Assembly: GCA_021397835.1 (NCBI GenBank) | Contig: JAJFZO010000889.1 | Span: 5,828,001-5,892,000 of the forward strand | Direction of reading: 5' to 3' | Origin: Moringa oleifera | Taxonomy: Eukaryota > Streptophyta > Magnoliopsida > Brassicales > Moringaceae | DNA: 64,000 nucleotides | In this document: piece after piece, positions 51,680-64,000 of the stretch | Layout: each line of letters starts with the position of its first letter | Numbering within the stretch: the stretch's first letter is position 1 | The notes under the pieces: model-generated | Told to the model about the DNA's origin: nothing | The model's database searches: none | Seen by the model: only the letters and a program-made list of their open reading frames with translations | Program-made: the position numbers and the translations under genes

Positions 51680-54600
51680 ATGGTGCTCGAGGTAAACCCT
51701 AAGATTACTTTCATCTCGTAAATATATTATAATCGTCAAAATCATTTATGAATTCGTTAATTTTGATTTTTCCTCATTAGGCGACAATGATCTGTATTGA
51801 TAATTCGGAGTGGATGCGGAACGGAGATTACTCGCCCTCTAGATTTCAAGCTCAAGCCGACGCTGTCAATCTTATATGCGGAGCTAAAACACAGGTTACT
51901 GATTCTTTTATCTTTTTTCTCCCAATTTCCCATGTTTTCTTCATTTTCTGTTTCAGCTGCTGAGATTTTAGGGACTTGGAAGCTGGATTCTTGTTTGAGT
52001 TGGTTTTATAGTTCTAATTTTGAAGATTTATGTTGTTTTACTTAGCTTTTTAGTCATTTCTGTTGCTCCACTGATCTTACTTTGAGTGGATTGTCCAAGA
52101 TTTCTTTTCTTAATAGTACTCCTTAGTTTTAGAATTGTGGTACACTGTAGAGTTCCCTTTGATTAGAAATTGGTTAATGTTTTAGCAGGTTGTGAATCGT
52201 GCTAGTTTTTCTTCTAATGGCTTCTTTCTGATGTGAAGTTTTGTATTAAATGTCTCTGTTTGTGCAGTCTAATCCAGAGAATACAGTGGGGGTCCTCACA
52301 ATGGCAGGGAAGGGTGTTCGCGTTTTAGTGACGCCTACAAGTGATCTTGGCAAGATCCTAGCGTGCATGCATGGTTAGTATATTACTTGCTTTCCAATTA
52401 ATAGTGAAATGCTTATCACGTGTGTGACAGACTTTATGGATAGTATAGTTCTTGCTTTCCAGTTAATAATGAAAGCCTTATCACGTGTGTGACAGACTTT
52501 CTTTTATGGAAATTGCATACCTTAGTTTAGTTTGGCTGCTCATTGGTGGATGTAGCTAGGGAATTATAATTTCCTTTTTCGTCTTTTGTCTATGTTATTT
52601 CATTTTAGAAACATGATTTTTACCAGGTAGCCGTTTCTTCTACTGTCTATGTTGTTTAATTTTAGAAACATGATTTTTACGGGGTAAAATTGCCATAATT
52701 TCCAGCATAGATCTTCTCCTTTTTCTTTTTTCTTTTGGATTGAGGGAGGGGGAGGGAAGGGGTGCTCAGGTTCCCAATGTCTGCAAGGGACCGACTGGGT
52801 ATTTGAGACCCATGCTACTGCTAGCTGTCTGAAACAAACCAGGACAACAGAGAAATTTAAGATAACAATTAGACTACTGTTCCGTTTGAATGTTAGTGAA
52901 CTCGAATGGTGAAGCTGGCTGCTCAATGAGATGTCCCTACAGCTAGCTTGTACCATAAGGCTTTTCTGTTTTGTTGAGAGTTTCAATTTAGTTCTGACAT
53001 GTCATATGTAGTCTATTAGGAATGCCATGCAAAACAGAAATTAATCATTCTATTGCAGCCAGAGATGAGGTAGTGAGGTCAATTCTTTATGCTTATCTAT
53101 GTCTATCATTTCGTTGGAAAACTTGAGTTGAATCTTGGGCAATTTAGGTGGGCATGGTCATACTGAGAGTTTATATTTTGTCTTTTGGGATGATGTAGTG
53201 ACTAGTGGACTTCCATGCATGGGGCAGTTGCAAAAATAAGGAGGATCAATGAAATTGAACAGTTTGATGAACTTGATAGAACATGATAAATGTCTTTATT
53301 AGCAGGCTGAGGGGTTTTATGGAAGTTAATTAGTACAGGTAGTTTATTTATGGAAGAATCTGGCAGTACCCCGTTGGACAAGGAGCTAAAATCGGGCTTT
53401 GATGGATATTGGATATGGATGCCTCAGTCTAATATAGGGAGAAGTTGTTGAATTCATATTAATTTCATGAAAGTTTTATTTACTGAAAATGGAAAGCTTG
53501 AAAGGAAACTTATCTGATCTGGTATTCCGAAGTTTGTTTTTTTGACCCCTTCCTTTTTCTTTTCTTTTTTTCCCTCTTCCCCTTTGCCATGATTGTAACT
53601 TAGGCCATCTCTGATTAAGTTGAAGGATTCACTGTCTTTTAATCTGTTCTATATTTGTTGGTCATTATTCAGGTGGTCAGTTTTGTCTTGAAACTCTGCT
53701 TTTCCTTGATTTAGGTCTGGAAATAGGTGGTGAAATGAACCTAGCAGCTGGAATCCAAGTGGCTCAATTGGCTCTTAAGCACCGTCAAAATAAAAAACAG
53801 CAACAAAGGATTATTGTCTTTGCTGGAAGGTGCGTCCTATTAGGTCTATTGTTTATTGATTCTATCATCTTCACGCAACCATTTTTTTTCATTACTAATA
53901 TGTGCTTTCAGCCCTATCAAACATGACAAGAAGATATTAGAGATGATAGGAAGGAAGTTGAAGAAGAATAGCGTAGCACTTGATATTGTTGATTTTGGTG
54001 AAGAAGATGATGGAAAGCCAGAGAAGTTGGAAGCTCTTCTTGCTGCTGTGAACAATAATGATACTAGCCACATTGTTCATGTTCCTTCTGGGCCTGCTCT
54101 CTCGGATGTGCTTATAAGGTGAATAGTTTTGTTTTGTTTTTCTCCATTCTGCTTGTTGATGTTTGTACCAGTTGTACTTTTCGAACTAAAGTTGTGTAGT
54201 TTCTTTCTTCCATGGCAGTACACCCATCTTTACTGGTGGTGTGGAAGGTGGAAGTGGTTTTGCAGCAGCAGCAGCGGCAGCTGCAGCTGGTGGTGTCTCA
54301 GGTTTTGAGTTTGGTGTGGATCCCAACCTTGATCCTGAACTAGCCCTTGCTCTTAGAGTTTCAATGGAAGAAGAGAGAGCTAGGCAAGAAGCAGCTGCTA
54401 AGAAGGCTGCCGAAGATGCTGCTAAACAGGAAAGAGGAGGGGATCAGCAATCAAGCTCGCAAGACGCAGTTATGACTGAAAATGCCCCTTCTGAAGCTGG
54501 CAATAAGAAAAATGATTTAACAGTTAGTGTCATCTTGTGCTTTCAAGCTTTACTATTTCCTGCTCATAAATGATGCTGAACACTTGTTAAATGTTGCCCT

Positions 54601-56517
54601 CCCCATCTGATCCCTGTAATCTGGAAGGGCGTAATAGTGCAGTTTCATTATCTTGAAGCTGTTCATATGCCATTTTATGTGAGACTACATGCTTCAAGTT
54701 TAATTTTCTCTCCCTGCCTCCTTTGCGGAGTGCATTTGGGTGACACTTGTCAGTATCTTGCATCTTATGATGACTTGAGGATGCTTGAATTCAGGACTTT
54801 CCGGTGTACTTATGGGAACAAGAATGGGTGAAATTGCCAATTAACTCATAGGTCATCGGCCACAGATGAACCTGTTTGCTGCCAAGATCTGCAGTTACCT
54901 AATATGGAGAAAGTTCCCAATTACTTTTTTTTTTTTCTCAACATGTGTCATTCCTCTTTAATAATATTGTGCTCTTGGGAAATTTATAGTTCAACCCTTT
55001 TCTATTTCTGTGAGGAAATTTTTTGTGGGGCCACATGATATAGTTTCATGTCAAAAGATTTCTTATAACTCAATTGGATGTTGGATGGCAGTGTTGGTCC
55101 AATGTGGAATACAGTCTGACTTAACAAAATAGGCCAACGGCTCTACCTAGTTTCCTCTCATTGCTTTTTGATCTTGTTGTTGCTCTCTTGCATGTGATTG
55201 ACCCACGAAAACTGATTGAATTGGCAACAGGATGAAGAGAATGCTCTGCTACAGCAGGCTCTTGCAATGTCAATGGATGACCCTGCCTCTGATCATGATG
55301 TGCGGGACACAGATATGTCAGAGGCAGCTGCAGATGATCCAGAGCTGGCACTCGGTGAGTCTATATGTTCTTTTCTCATGAACTCGGTCGCTCATGATCC
55401 ATTGCTATTCCTGTTAGTTGGAATCGAATTCTTGCTAGTCTAGAATTTCTGAAATTTGCTGTGCCAGGTAATGAAATTTGATTTCCCTAGATGAGAGAGA
55501 ATAATTAAGTTAGCTTGGTGATGAACTTGGACAGTAGCGTTGTCCAAATTACAGTAATTATCAATGTATACTGATATAATTTTTCTGATCCGCGATGCTT
55601 GCAGCTCTTCAATTATCTGTGCAGGATAATGCAAAAGATTCATCAAGTCAGCAGACAGACATGAGTAAATTGTTGGCTGACCAGTCTTTTGTATCCTCCA
55701 TCCTTGCATCAGTAAGCATACTTTAATTTGTGTTATGATTTTCTCTGCTGAGAAAACAAAGACAAGTTCTAGCTGTGTATATGACAAAACTTATTGCTTT
55801 GTAGCTTCCTGGAGTTGACCCCAATGATCCTTCTGTTAAAGATTTGCTTGCTTCTATGCAAAGTCAGTCTGAGGTGAGTTCATCAAACTTAGAGTTTAGA
55901 TTAATCAATCAAGTTGGTTTTAGTTATTAGCAGCAGGCAAAGTTATATTGGCATCTTTTCTTTTATTTTTGCTAAAATAATGAAACCACTTGAAATTAAA
56001 ATGGAAGTTTTTATTAATGCGAGTTATCAATTTGACCCCCTTTTTCAACTGTGGTTCTTCTGGATGGTGCATTTACAATGTTTAGGAACTGATGATGAAC
56101 TTGACGTACAACCTTTCTGTATGCAGTTTATTTCTTTATAAGCCCTTTGACTGGTGGAAGTTGAGAATTTGTGGAAGATTTGAGCAAATTAAAGAAAACC
56201 GTGTGACATTTTACGTTGCGGCATTTTTGATTTTAAGAATATAGAAATGAGGCCTAGGAAGGATATCCAAATTGGTGGAGGGACTCACAACAAGTTGATT
56301 TGTGATTCATTAGATTGAGTATTGGACATGGATGTTTATTTTATTAATATCTCACATATATCTTGATATCGGTGAAAATGGAAGGTTGTATGAGCGTGTT
56401 GTGCACGTATCAAATAATCATCTCTGTGGTACAAATGGATTCTCATCATGTTATTTATGTTTTTAGTCCCAAGAGAAGAAGAATGAAAACAAGCCATCGG
56501 AGGAGGAGGACAAGTGA
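51680..56517 (+). CDS. RPN10: 26S proteasome ubiquitin receptor RPN10
   Basis: Ten exons: 51680-51691, 51781-51894, 52268-52373, 53715-53829, 53912-54118, 54219-54522, 55231-55354, 55605-55711, 55805-55873, 56467-56517, closing to 402 residues. RPN10 sits in the proteasome regulatory particle and captures ubiquitinated substrates and autophagy cargo. Seen: [21 protein letters not shown] and a von Willebrand A domain over about 1-190, including SHIVHVPSG; an alanine tract at 200-208; and three ubiquitin-interacting motifs, at about 223-240 ([15 protein letters not shown]), 288-303 ([13 protein letters not shown]) and 321-336 ([12 protein letters not shown], split by intron 7). Exon 1 codes only four residues. 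Exon 6 uses a GTTAGT donor. The protein ends in a short charged tail. Intron 3 carries two separate tandem duplications. Plant RPN10s are of similar length; identification is firm. Confidence 0.96.
52386..52500. repeat. Tandem duplication in RPN10 intron 3 (period 65)
   Basis: Two 50-base copies (52386-52435, 52451-52500) beginning CTTGCTTTCCA and sharing CTTATCACGTGTGTGACAG; they differ at about five positions, so the duplication is fairly young. The shared part contains CACGTG, a G-box core. Confidence 0.9.
52587..52680. repeat. Second tandem duplication in RPN10 intron 3 (period 57)
   Basis: Two 37-base copies (52587-52623, 52644-52680) beginning TGTCTATGTT and ending AGAAACATGATTTTTAC, with three or so differences. 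Confidence 0.85.
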
Positions 56518-58583
56518 TTGCCCACTTTAGTTTCCTTCCATTTCAGGTTGTAATTTTTTATTTCATCCAGTTCAGGAATCATGATCAGTTGCTGTCTCAT
56601 TTGTCAGCTATCTTGCTTTATTATAGTGCTTGGGACCTTATGGCTTGCTCTCATATGGATAATACTCCTTCAGGTTTTGGAGCTCATAACTGAGGCCACA
56701 TAATCTCACACCAATGTGTATTCTTTGTTTCAAGACGGCTTATGAGAGGAAACTAAATACATGCCAACAAGCAACATGAAAATGTATCTTTGCAATGTCT
56801 CTATTAGATGTATACCCTTCTTCTTCTTCTTAATTGAGGTTGGCTTTATGTACCTCTGTTCATTGGGATTATGATTTCTGTGGACTTTGGAGGTTAAAGA
56901 CATGTAAGTTGCATACATTCTTCTATTAAGCCCTTAAAGAACCAAGGGTTTGGTAATTGCACATTGCTGAGCTCTCTCCTCATTTTACAAAGTGGGCTGG
57001 CGCTCTTTTAGCCTTTTGCATATCTGCATCATAAATATCTTCTGTGAGTTGGTGGTGCTACCTGCTGGTGTTGATAACCCATAAATGCCATATCTGCTTC
57101 TGCGTCTGAGCATTCAGGATCCACTCCCTGCTTTTGTGGTCCAAATCTATTGACCTAATGTGTGTCTAAAATTATGAAATTTGCAATAAGCAATTGGGTG
57201 ATGATGGTGTCAGTTGAACAATGCATTAGTGTTTTGAAAAGATAAAATTTTTCTGATTTGGATTGTGTTTAATATTTTCTTTATGAAAAATTAAAATAAG
57301 ATTTTTTATAATTTATTGTTTAAACATAAAAAGGTAAATAAAAATTTTAATTATTGATTTTATTAAAATGATATATTTCTTTAAAATTTCATAAAATCTT
57401 AAGTTTACACTGAGTTGATGGCTGGTCAAGCAGGACAGCAACAGTGGAAAAGCCAATGGTGTCACTACCTCTGAACTTGGATTTGACAAAATTGAGGTTG
57501 TCTAGCTCGCTTCAAGACAAGGAAAACTGGATGAGAGCTAGCCTGGGTCTCCAATTTGAAAAGTAAACAGAGCAGACAGACTGAATGCTCCGAATCAACT
57601 GCGCTCTGCATAGGGTGTAGGTAAAACCATAAAACCCTCATGTACTGTAACATTGGTTTGTTTCTTTGTTATTGGCTTTTTTGTGAATCTTTCAAGGAAC
57701 CAAATCCTGCCAAGCTTACACAGCATGGACAACATCGAGGATTTGAATGATATAAATCTTATGCTGATCTCTTCATTTATTTAAAAAAAAAATGTCAGAA
57801 GCCCAAGTCACCACCTGTAACTAAAAACCGGTTTGTTTCCAAGGCCTTGTTTTCATTGTTCATGTAGTTGAATGATACTATCATTTTCATGTTTTCTTAT
57901 CTTAATAACAAAAAATTATTATTATTATTTTTTTCATTTCTCAGTTCCTCGGGGATATGGGACATTTCACTTCACGAGTTTAATTTCATATGCATTATAT
58001 ATGAATAAAAATTTTCGGTTCATCTGAATTTGTATTAATCTTTTTTAAAAAAATATTAAAATGTTTTATAATTTATTACATTAATATAAAAATAAAAAAT
58101 GATAACTATTAATTTATAGTATATCACCCTTTCCTTAAAAACTCTCTAATAAATTATATAAATATGGAAAGTTAATAAGCAGTTTGACCAGTCTTCCTCT
58201 TACACGAAGACCATGTTGTAACCGTCGGATTCGCTTCTGCATAACGTTCAAAAAGACACGACCAACGGTCACGATTCACTATTCCTACCGGCGGCGTTAT
58301 GGATCATTCACTCTGCGACTTAAAAGTTTACACAATCCAAAATCTGCTACGGAGATTCTGCGTTCTCCGAGATTTTAATGCCCAAACTACCAGATACGAT
58401 GAATTGCCGGAGTAAATGCTTCACGGTTAATTCAATTTTACCCCATAAAAAGCCCACAATGCCGGCCAACAGGGGTTCTGTCACCATTCGGCAAACGCCA
58501 AGACTTGTTTATCTTGTTTTCTTGGTCCACTTTGGGTTTATAAATAGTCACTGCATATTGGTTGGTAGACCTTCAGGATTGAG
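56518..58583. other. Spacer between RPN10 and alpha-mannosidase
   Basis: About 2.1 kb. The first part is RPN10 3' UTR. AT-rich patches lie at about 57230-57400 and 57990-58160; the latter resembles a patch at 43676-43760 in reverse orientation. An (ATT)n run is at about 57914. The last 60 bases contain a TATA box. Confidence 0.5.
58539..58546 (+). promoter_or_regulatory. TATA box before the alpha-mannosidase gene
   Basis: TATAAATA lies only 38 bases before the assigned ATG, so with usual spacing the leader would be roughly 10-15 bases. Confidence 0.45.
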
Positions 58584-61500
58584 ATGGGAAAGCTGGCTGG
58601 TCTTTTAGCCTTGTCTCTTGTGTATGTGGCTCTTTGCTGTTTGTGTGGGACTGTCTATGGTGGTTATGTAAAGTACAGCACTGGAGCTGGTGTCGTCCCT
58701 GGAAAACTGAATGTTCATTTGGTACCACATTCCCATGATGATGTTGGATGGTTGAAGACTGTTGATCAGTACTATGTCGGATCAAACAACAGCATTCAGG
58801 TTTTGAGTTTTGTCTACAAAAAGACGTTTCAACAGTTTATGTTCTTGGATTCTATTATATATATGTGTGTGTTTATGTTTGTATTGATACAGCAGTTTTG
58901 ATGGTTGTTTAGATTCTGTGGAGGTCAATTTGGATGTTAAACTTGTGAGTTTATTTCTTTTGGTGTAGGGTGCTTGCGTAGAGAATGTGCTGGATTCGGT
59001 TGTGGAGTCCTTGCTTCTTGATCCGAATAGGAAGTTCATATTTGCTGAAATGGTAAAGCCATCTGAATTCTAAAGCCTTGAGTGCTTATGGCGGATTAAT
59101 CAAATCACTGTTAGTCTTTTTGTTTGCTCAGCATAAGGTTTAAAAGGCTTTGGTAGTGCAGGCCTGTGTTGGTTTGTTTTTGTGTATGAACAGTTGCTAT
59201 ATATAACTCTAGATTGCAATCAGTGGCACGTTCTGTATAGATTTGGATAATTTTTTGAAGTGCAGCTAACTCACTTTGTACATATGTGAATTGATAAGAA
59301 GTAAATTCATGGTGTGCCAATATCTTTTGCTGATTTTGTATATATTATTGGTTCTAATTCAAGGTTATCATGACTTTTAAATGTGACTTCATTGCATTCG
59401 ACTTTACGAGAAGTTGGTGAATTGATACGAATGAGTTCTATGTGTATGCCTCAATTTCTTTCTCCTTGCCTTGTTTCTGTTGTGGAACTTGTACCATCAT
59501 ATAACAAAGTTTGGTATGAATTATAGGCTTTCTTCCAGCGGTGGTGGGTAGAACAAAGCGTGGAAACACAAGAACAAGTGAAAAAACTTGTAGATGATGG
59601 CCGATTGGAGTTTGTGTATGCATCCAAACAACTTCTTGTGTGTATATATTTATGAATGCTTTTAAATGTGTGCATGTGCCTTGAGGAAGCAAGGGAGGGA
59701 GCGAGGGAAAGATAGGTTAGCAGACGCTAATCTTCAACTTGTTTAGTAACTGCATTTGTTGAGGAACCTTTTTTGTATTTATTTGCAGAAATGGTGGCTG
59801 GTGTATGCATGATGAAGCAACGTGCCATTATATTGACATGATTGACCAAACAACTCTAGGTCATCGCTTGATAAAGGAGTACTTTAACAAGACTCCTCGT
59901 GCTGGGTGGCAAATTGATCCATTTGGACATTCTGCAGTGCAAGCTTACCTACTGGGGGCGCAGGTACACAATTTGTGATCTTAATTATTGTTTTGTTTCT
60001 ATATGTTGATCAAGACATTTCACTTTCACAGCAATTACTTCACTCACAACCATGCTTCAGCAACTCAATATGATAAGCTATTAGAAAATGTTCAGCGTTT
60101 AAAGAAAATGTTTGCCGATCCTTTGCAATAGTTACATGTTTGCCATGATAATTTTTTCAAGTTAGTCATTCTAAGAAATTTTGGTCTGGACAAGTCGTTT
60201 ATTCTGCTAATCAGTTTTTCCCACAGCTTGGGTTCGATTCTGTTCATTTTGCAAGGATTGATTATCAGGACAGAGCAAAGCGTAAGGATGACAAATCTCT
60301 TGAAGTTATATGGCGAGGGTCCAAAACTTTTGGTTCTTCAGCTCAGGTTCAGAATTGCCAATCCTGTCTGAGTAGGATTTCCTTAAAATTTTGTGCTGGA
60401 TTCTGTAATCACTTGGTGGGAGCTTTTGCAGATTTTTGCCAATGCCTTCCCAGTTCATTATAGTCCCCCACCTGGGTTCCATTTTGAAGTGAATGATGAC
60501 TTTTTGCCTGTTCAGGTTCAAATTTTCAGCTAGAACTCCTCTACCTTACCATTAATTAGTTTTGGATGTTTCGATCAACATATGACCTTGTCTGTTACAT
60601 GTTATGACTGCAGGATAATCCTCTTCTATTTGATTATAATGTTGATCAGCGCGTCAATGATTTTGTTAATGCTGCTTTAACCCAAGTAAATTCTTAGCTC
60701 TCTTTCTTTCAAGAATTTATAACTACAGTGTTTGTGGGTCATTTTAATCTCTACTATCTAGCAATTTATACAGGTAGATATAAAGACTATGCTTAAATGT
60801 CCTGATGATGTTTCTTGGCATTATGAATAGGCCAATGTAACACGCACAAACCATATTATGTGGACAATGGGTGATGATTTCCAGTACCAATATGCTGAGT
60901 CATGGTTCAAGCAGATGGACAAACTCATTCACTATGTTAACAAGGTAGAGCTCAAAGAGATTATGTTATTGTAACCTTCAATGCACGATTACTTAGACCC
61001 GCATATACAGTTTAAGTAGCCTTGGATCTCTGTAATGAGACTCAGGAAAAGTCCATACCCTGTTTCTAATCTTTTCTCTTTCGGAAGTTTTACCCCTTCC
61101 ATTCAAGTTTCCATAGTTGTTCAAGGAATTTTACTTGGTTGAATGTGCATTGAACTTCCTCAGGATGGCCGAATCAACGCTCTGTATTCTACACCATCTA
61201 TCTACACTGATTCAAAATATAATACAAATGAGACCTGGCCTCTCAAAAAGGATGATTATTTTCCGTGAGCATTTCCATGTTCTTTGCTGCTCTCTGTTAA
61301 TGAAACAACTCTATCATTTTCAAGACTTAACATGCGATATTTTTATGCTTGTTCAATTCTTGCTTGCAGGTATGCAGACAGGGAAGATGCTTATTGGACT
61401 GGTTTTTTTACTAGTCGACCAGCCTTCAAGCGATATGTTCGTGTGCTTAGTGGATATTATTTGGTATAACATCATAGTTACTCTATTTTGAGTACCATGA

Positions 61501-64000
61501 GAAATAGAGAAACTTTTCCTTGGGCTCTAGAGACTAGATATCGATTCTTTTAGTATGACCTATAACACTTTATGTGTCATATAAACAGGCAGCCCGACAA
61601 CTTGAATTCCTGGTTGGGAAGAAATCAACTGGTCCTCAGACTTTTAGTCTAGGTGATGCTCTGGGACTTGCACAGCATCATGATGCTGTCACTGGAACTG
61701 CTAAACAACATACAACAAATGACTATATGAAGCGTCTAGCTATTGGAGCCTCTGAGGTAGGCAGCTAAGTCTCCTCCCATTTTAACCTTGTTCTTTTGTT
61801 TCTCTTTCACTAATAAAATTTTTGTAGGCTGAAACTGTTGTTAATTCTGCACTGTCGTGCCTGGCTACCAATAGATCTGGTGATCAATGTGTGGTATCTA
61901 CACAGACTTTTAGCCAGGTGACATTTTGATTTTACTACTCTCTTCTGTTCTAATGAAAATAAACTTCTAAACTTTGTAATGCTATTCACATTTTTCAATT
62001 CTGTTGATAAGATCAGTCCTTATGGCTTAATCTTTGCTAAAACCCTCTCCCGTGTTTTCGGAAAATTCTGGACAGTGTCAATTACTAAATATCAGTTACT
62101 GCCCACCAACAGAGACAAATATTGCAGAAGGAAAAGGCTTGGTAATATTCTCAAGTCCTTCTGGCTTCTGTCAATAAAGATACTTAGCTGAGCTGTCTTA
62201 ATGGTTTTACTTTCAGGTTATGGTGGTGTATAATCCTGTAGGCTGGAAGCGCACAGACATCATTAGGTTTCCAGTGAGTATATTCTGTTTCCTACCTTGA
62301 CTTTCATGCACTAATTTTTTTTTTTTTTCTTCCACTTCAATGAATTATGGAATTGACTGTGTGTACCAGGTAAATGATGGTGATCTCATTGTGGAAGATT
62401 CCTTGGGAAATATCATTGAAGCACAATATATTGGTTTGGATAATGTCACAAGCAACTTAAGAAACTTCTATACGAAGGCATACTTAGGACTGCCATCAAC
62501 ACCAGCCCCCAAGTACTGGCTTCACTTTCAAGTTTCTGTGCCGCCGCTAGGTTGGACCACATACTTCATTTCTAAAGCAGCAGGGAAAGGTACATAGATG
62601 GAGCTTTTTCTTTTATACTTATATGCATGTAACATAATTTTGTCCTTGTAGGGCCTGATCTTTTGCAAAACTATTTGTTCAAATTTTAGAGAACTAATAT
62701 TTTATGATGAACAAGTATTTCACCTACAAGTTATGTGGATTCTTCTGAAGCTGATGGGCTATTATATATTACGTTCTCACGATAGCACACTGAGCATTAA
62801 TTTGTTTCAGCTACTTATTCCTTTTTATCTGCCTTAATTTGCGCCCCAAACTGATGCAGGAAAAAGCAGAAATGGATTTGTGTCTGTGATGGAGAGCCCA
62901 CAAAACGACACCATTGAAATTGGTCCTGGGGATCTCAAAATGTCCTTTTCTTTAACCTCTGGGCAACTCGAAAGGATGTTTAACTCCAAAACAGGGGTAA
63001 GTTTGCAACATTTTCTCGATGGTGGTGATGAAACTTGATTCTTTGTCGAATCAATCGTTATACAGTACTACCATGCATTAAGATTTATTCAGTGTGTTAT
63101 GGACATGGTTTGGAGGAAACAATCAGCAAGTGATTATCAATTTTTTCCAGGTTGATATAGCAGTACAGCAGAGCTATCTCTGGTATGGTTCTAGTGCTGG
63201 TGATATTAATCCTCAGGTATGCAATTACTGCTTTCAGATTATGATTATATTTTACGAGCTCGAGTTAAAAGTGCCAATTGATAAGTTGAAAATATTACAC
63301 TTTTGCAGGCTTCAGGTGCATACATTTTCCGCCCTGATGGGGCCCCTGCAACTATTGTTTCAAGATCAGTAAGCTTTCTTAATCTTACGCAGTTGTGTCT
63401 CGTCACTGCCTTGTGAATCTCTATCTCAATAGTCAAAAAATTTTCTCTTTCTTATAGTTATTAATTGAATTATACTTTCTTTTTTTTTCAGATACCATTG
63501 AAGGTCATTCGTGGACATCTAGTTGATGAGGTGCATCAACAGTTTAATTCATGGATCTACCAGGTCACCCGTTTATCTACATATTTGCTGATGCTTGCTT
63601 ACTGCACCTGTGTATCATAGGAGACTGAAATGCTTGTCTAGGTGTTTTGTTTATTGTACATGAAATGTTTCCTCCTCCCATATATGACTAAATCCCATAT
63701 CTGTTGTTTAGGTTACTAGACTGTACAAGGACAAAGAGCACGCTGAAATTGAATACACGGTGAGTCAGACTCTCTGCATTTCACTTCCCCAACCCCCTTA
63801 AGTGCAAGAACTGGAATGTAATTAATGCTCTGTCAATTAACATTATATGTTGTGTAAGTTCTGTTGATATTAAGTAAAATAAGTTTGTTCCCTCCACACC
63901 CTTACCTGGAGATCTGACATGATTTATTTTGAAGATTGGACCAATCCCTACTGATGATAGTGTCGGAAAGGAGGTGATCACAAGAATGACAGCAAATATG
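58584..64000 (+). CDS. GH38 alpha-mannosidase, 5' part (cut by window end)
   Basis: Twenty-one exons fall in the window: 58584-58799, 58969-59052, 59527-59615, 59789-59963, 60227-60346, 60432-60515, 60614-60685, 60831-60944, 61164-61264, 61370-61463, 61589-61756, 61828-61917, 62076-62141, 62217-62273, 62370-62589, 62860-62996, 63151-63216, 63309-63368, 63492-63563, 63712-63759, 63935-64000. They give the first 733 residues of a family usually just over 1000 long. Lysosomal/vacuolar-type enzymes trim alpha-mannose from N-glycans in acidic compartments. Seen: signal peptide (1-26); PHSHDDVGW at 48-56 with zinc ligands His51 and Asp53; WQIDPFGHS with nucleophile Asp173; QHHDAVTGT at 412-420 with another zinc-site His; and several Asn-glycosylation sites such as NVT and NRS. 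The gene continues beyond 64000. Likely counterpart of At5g66150 or At3g26720. Confidence 0.95.

Overview
The window is nuclear DNA of a flowering plant, most likely a eudicot. Genes carry many short GT-AG introns with AT-rich sequence, intergenic DNA is AT-rich with microsatellites, and the products include a chloroplast-targeted leaf ferredoxin-NADP reductase, an MLO protein, an RMR vacuolar sorting receptor and an ARMADILLO-REPEAT-ONLY protein. I cannot name the species from sequence alone. All exon borders below were built by eye from splice consensus, reading phase and remembered protein families; every multi-exon model closes in frame.

Layout. 1-3353: gene-poor, with one decayed open frame. 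3354-5357 (+): intronless ARO armadillo protein. 9772-12251 (+): leaf-type FNR, 9 exons. 12.5-13.8 kb: a very AT-rich island headed by a 100-bp palindrome. 14130-14867 (+): cold-shock-domain/CCHC glycine-rich protein. 17722-19088 and 24921-26264 (+): two GPI-anchored-type thaumatin-like proteins. 28735-32115 (-): calmodulin-lysine N-methyltransferase. 32554-35438 (-): oligopeptide transporter. 36857-39689 (-): NSUN RNA m5C methyltransferase, head to head with 39994-42595 (+): RMR PA-TM-RING receptor. 44529-45355 (+): secreted or targeted rhodanese. 46427-50952 (+): MLO. 51680-56517 (+): proteasome subunit RPN10. 58584 to the end (+): GH38 alpha-mannosidase, cut by the window edge.

The genes do not form one pathway. 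What links them is ancestry: from memory of Arabidopsis locus numbering, ARO, FNR, NSUN, RMR, STR18 and GH38 lie together near At5g66150-66200, while ARO3, CSP1, thaumatin-like and CaMKMT lie together near At4g35987-36030. The window interleaves both sets in compatible order, so it looks like the unfractionated ancestor-like arrangement of a duplicated Arabidopsis block.

I found no convincing new multi-gene system. The best leads are a tandemly duplicated, partly decayed 3' splice site in MLO; a divergent NSUN/RMR promoter whose (GA)25 tract runs into the RMR start codon; a changed catalytic motif IV in the NSUN enzyme; a palindromic MITE-like element beside an AT island; and a possible spliced 24-residue peptide gene between ARO and FNR.
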